Both the position numbers and the translations under genes were made by a program. The notes below the pieces were generated by a model. It searched no databases and was not told the origin of the DNA. It saw only the letters and a list, made by a program, of their open reading frames with translations. Below, one piece after another: positions 60,712 through 64,000 of a stretch of DNA of 64,000 nucleotides; the stretch's first letter is position 1; the number at the start of each line of letters is the position of its first letter. The stretch covers positions 275,425,416 to 275,489,415 of the forward strand of contig NC_066583.1 of NCBI RefSeq assembly GCF_024323335.1. The letters run 5' to 3'. The DNA is from Lathyrus oleraceus (lineage: Eukaryota; Streptophyta; Magnoliopsida; Fabales; Fabaceae).

Positions 60712-61400
60712 AAAAAAATGTATATGCAAATGAAAAAAAAACGGAACAGCTCGCTAAGTTGAAAACCCGAAAGGGAGGCTTAGGCAAAAATGAGCGTCTC
60801 GATGGAAAACCTGCAAGGGTAATCCAAGAAAAAATTAGAGACTTGAAAAAAAAAGAATATTTGCACCCCGCTAGATTGAGTACCTCACCCTGGGGCAATC
60901 TAGGCAAAAATTAGGGATTTGGCAAGTAACTGCATCCTGACAAGACTTTTTGTTTCACCAGCTGTCATTTCGTCAGAGGATTCCCGATTCGTCGTCAACT
61001 GAAGTTTCGAATACAGCGAGATTCAAATTGGTAGAGAAAGGATCATTATGTTCAATGTAGCCTTCTTCCAATATATATCACTGATTTCAAATTTGTACAG
61101 ATCTATGGAGTCTTGCTATTTGCAGGCTACCATTCCATCAAATCAATTTGAGCTTTTTTATCCAATTATTTGCACTCTTATTTGTTTCAATTCAACAAAT
61201 GTTTTGCATGTTTTAATTGATAAAATGTCATTATTTTAAACGAACAGATTTTTCAAAATTGTTGTTTTAAACAAAGTGAATATTCACAATGTTGAAAGGA
61301 TACTCAAGAATATCTCAGTGCTCTCCCGAGGGTGGCATGATCTCCAACAGGTAAGACATTTTTTCATATTCCTGGTTTGGTTGTATTTTCTTTCTTCAGA
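60712..61400 (+). other. Start of D post-pol tail with CCCGAAAGGG hairpin
   Basis: No gene. CCCGAAAGGG at 60766-60775 and CTGCAAGGG with GGCAAAAATTAGGG repeats follow the pol stop, as in A and B. The rest to 61400 is AT-rich and featureless. Confidence 0.55.
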
Positions 61401-62950
61401 TCTTTGTTGGGGTTGTTCCTCAAGCATAGTTGTTGGTAGGGTTGTTCCCCAAGCAGAGTGTTGTTGAAGACTTCGTTTTCTCCAGCAACAGTCTTCCCCA
61501 GCATGGGTGCTCTCCTTGTGGAAGATTCGGTGGTTGATGGTTTGTCATCCTGGTGCCCCGTCACTTTCTCCAGTGGGTCGACATCCCCAGACTTTATTTG
61601 TCTCCTCAGCACAGTCGCGAGCAGAGTTGTTGTCACTCTCCCCAGCGCAGTTACCAGTAGAGTTGTTGCTTTCTCTCTATCAGAGTGTTTGTTCTTCTCA
61701 GCGGAGCAGGATTTATTTTCCTACTCAGTGGTTGATTGGGTTGATATCCCAGTATTTTCACCCATTCTTTCCCGGCGTAGTCTCGAGATTTTCTCTTGTT
61801 CCCCAACAGATTCGTCTTGGTGGCTGTTTTGCCCGTTGTGACTTTCTGTACCCTGATTGGGTTGTTTGCTGATCCAGCATTCAGAGATTTGGTGTACCCT
61901 GATATCTCTAAGCCTCTGCTTCCCCACCAGTACCCGCAGATCTATGATTTATAGCATGTAGATCTCCGCAGATTGGCTTTCCAGTTGGTTTTTCCCTTGG
62001 AAGTATAGTACCGGGCGTTTGATTCCTGGACCTGTTTGTGTTAGATATGTCTGTTTTGTCAGCATTCATCAAAACATAAATCACGCATATTCATGCATAT
62101 TCATAAACATTCAGATATTCATGTTGCATTTCTCGCCATATATCTCTTGTTGATTGTTCCTTGCTATGGTGATGCAGATCCCCAATAGATCTCCCCTAGC
62201 AGATGTCGGGTGTTAAATCTCTCCATATAGAGTCAGCCCCCTAAGCAGAAAATGTCTGTTGTCTGTCCTTCTGCAGTTCCCCACTGAGATATATCCTCGT
62301 GGATGACGGTTTCTTCCGTTTCCTCCCAACATATATATTGGGATGGATTTTCCTATTTGAGTTACATCCTCATTAGGACGTCTCTTGATTCAGTCTGTCT
62401 TCTCGGATTGATCCCAAATTGGCTATTTGTCAACTGTCTTGTGCTTCCCAGTGGGTTGTTCCCCAGCGGAGTTTTTTTCGGGCCTCTACCCTTATACCGG
62501 TAGTTGTAAGTCCTATTTTCTTTGCCCTTTCAGCGGAATTGGTGGTTATATACCTTTTATTCCTCGACAAGTTTTTTGGTTTTCTACCTCGTATTCGGTA
62601 GATGTAAACCCTAATTCATAGTTATCCCCACCAGAGTATGGCTATTACCCCGTATTCGGTAGTTGTAAGTCCTATCTCTTTTCCCCTAACAGAGATAACC
62701 TTTGTGGTTCGTCCTGATTGTAAGTGGATTTCTGTTGTTGTGGTTTTATCCCTAACAGAGTTGGTGTCTCCTTGTGGTGATTTCTATCCCCAGTTGAGTT
62801 TGTGGTCTTCTACCCCGTATTCGGTAGCTGTAAATCCCAGGTGTTGATTCTTTCTCCCCAGCAGAGTTTGTGCCTTGTGGTACAGTTGGATAATTGCCGG
62901 ATGCTTGCAATTCATCCCCAACGGGTCTCCTTTCATTCGCCTTTGTGTTG
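61400..62950 (+). repeat. CCCCAGCAGAGT-type and TATTCGGTAG-type repeats in D tail
   Basis: The CCCCAGC(A/G)GAGT motif recurs from 61446 on. The TACCCCGTATTCGGTAG with TGTAA block recurs near 62494 (diverged), 62585, 62645 and 62810. Apparent small ORFs are by-products. Confidence 0.65.
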
Positions 62951-63049
62951 GTAATGTTGTTGTTCCCTTTGGTTGGTCATCATTATATACCTAGTTTGGT
63001 ATCCCGATACCTTTCTTTTCGGTTGATTTATCCTTTATTAACCCAGTAA

Positions 63050-63690
63050 CCGGTTGTGGATAATCTTCCATGCGAGTATGTTATTCACGGTCTGCCGGTA
63101 ATGAATAATATATCTCATGCACTCTTCAGTCGAAGCCTTTTGTGTTTCCCTGGTCGAGTAAGTTTCGTTATTTCCCTTTGCGGAATCGAATATTTGTTGT
63201 GTTGGATAATTGCCGGATGCTTGCAATTTATCCCTTTGAGTTATCTTTCGTTTACCCGGTTGCTTGGTATCGATTGTCTCTCTTTTTTTGGTTAGTCACC
63301 TATTATATACTTCGGTATCTCTGGTGTCTTTTCCTTTCGAGTATATTATTCACGGTCTGCCGGTAATGAATAATATGTCTCAAGCGCTCTTTAGTTGGAA
63401 TCCTTTATTGATTTTCCCCAGCTGAGCAAGATTCGTATTCTTTGTAGAATCAAATATCCATCCTTTAACCAGTTTGTGTTTCGGATGATGAGTGTTTTGG
63501 CATATATACCAATTCACGTGTTCGATAGATCACCTATTATATGCTTCGGTATCTCTGGTGTTTCTTACCATGCGAGTTTATTATCTACGTTCTGACGGTA
63601 ATAGATAATATATCTCATGCGAGTATTCTTATCCACGGTCTGCCGGTAATGGATATTATATCTCATGCACTCTTTGGGTTTGTGTCCCCA
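63050..63690 (+). repeat. Tandem repeat with CACGGTCTGCCGGTAATG in D tail
   Basis: Copies lie near 63080-63136, 63345-63398, 63570-63630 and 63632-63682. Each reads TTATTCACGGTCTGCCGGTAA, then TAATAT(A/G)TCTCA(T/A)GC. Between them CCTATTATATACTTCGGTATC recurs at 63299, 63532 and 63819. Confidence 0.75.
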
Positions 63691-64000
63691 GTTGAGTAAG
63701 GTTCGTTTTCCCGTTGTGGATTCGGATGTCCATCCTGTAGGTTGATTTGCTTTTTTCAAGCCCTCCTTTCGGATGATGAGTGTTTTGGCATATATACCAA
63801 TTCGCGCTTTGGTCGGTCACCTATTATATACTTCGGTATCCCTGGTGTTCCCTCCCCTTCTGCTCCCTATTATGACTTTGGTCCCTTGTGGAGTCAGATT
63901 CTCCTGAGTTTATGTACCATTTCCAGGTCTTTCTCAGATGTGTGATTGATTGATATCTCTCACCCTTATACCGGTCTTAGATATTCATTCTTCCTGAGTT

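Larger units (their letters stand above)
45428..64000 (+). mobile_element. Element D: Ogre retrotransposon (5' LTR to post-pol tail; 3' LTR off-window)
   Basis: Order: 5' LTR 45428-50896, tRNA-Arg primer site 50903-50920, leader, ORF1 51918-53366, gag-pro 53668-56979, predicted intron 56976-57248, pol 57249-60711 and tail. This architecture (giant LTR, ORF1 before gag, intron between pro and RT, second RNase H) matches Ogre of legumes. It was inserted into the B 5' LTR; the left target copy is probably ATAGG (45423-45427). From the pol-to-LTR distance in A (about 3.9 kb), the 3' LTR should begin shortly after 64000. Confidence 0.93.

Overview
This is repeat-dense nuclear DNA from a plant, almost certainly a legume and most likely of the pea/vetch/lentil group. 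The reasons are Ogre-type (Tat-lineage Ty3/gypsy) retrotransposons with LTRs of about 5 kb, tRNA-Arg primer sites, an extra ORF upstream of gag and a predicted pro/pol intron; a Tekay-type chromovirus; MULE, CACTA, copia and LINE debris; and one intron-containing plant gene relic. No functional host gene was found. Nothing resembles a bacterial, organellar or defence system.

Layout. (A) 1-10477, + strand: 3' half of an old Ogre-like element, with a decayed pol, a minisatellite-rich tail and a 4.8 kb 3' LTR. (E) 10478-16130, - strand: an older Ty3/gypsy protease region broken by three insertions: A, a Ty1/copia element F (10796-14363) and a small CACTA element G (14557-15798). 16875-17370: 3' end of a LINE. 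17610-19292, - strand: a four-exon tropinone-reductase-like (SDR) pseudogene, broken partly by a 657 bp Mutator-like MITE in its last exon. (H) 20029-22475, - strand: a gypsy gag-pro relic whose RT to integrase core is deleted. 22820-24830, + strand: a MULE transposase relic with a C-terminal OTU protease-like domain. 24831-25725: AT-rich DNA with a TATA-like box and an ATG just before the next insertion.

(B) 25726-45427, - strand: an Ogre/Tat-related element with 1.6 kb LTRs that has lost its RT and integrase cores. Its 5' LTR received two later insertions. (C) 36363-44989, - strand, is a nearly intact Tekay chromovirus with two 2045 bp LTRs, a CTCAA target-site duplication and one nonsense codon just before its chromodomain region. 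(D) 45428 to beyond 64000, + strand, is an Ogre with a 5469 bp 5' LTR, ORF1, gag-pro, a 273 bp predicted intron and an uninterrupted 1153-codon pol; its 3' LTR is outside the window.

Chronology from nesting and LTR divergence: E is older than A, F and G; B is older than C and D. By eye B's LTRs differ by about 2.6% and C's by about 0.8%, which agrees with the nesting.

The most interesting signal is a structured module inside the LTRs of A, B and D. A conserved TACGTAGGCA-like core lies between two short hairpins whose stem sequences change from copy to copy while pairing is kept. Two further conserved structures are a 76-nt leader hairpin (B once; D once plus a second, slightly shorter copy) and CCCGAAAGGG hairpins right after pol (A, B, D). 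These look like selected RNA structures of the Ogre/Tat lineage; their function is not known to me.
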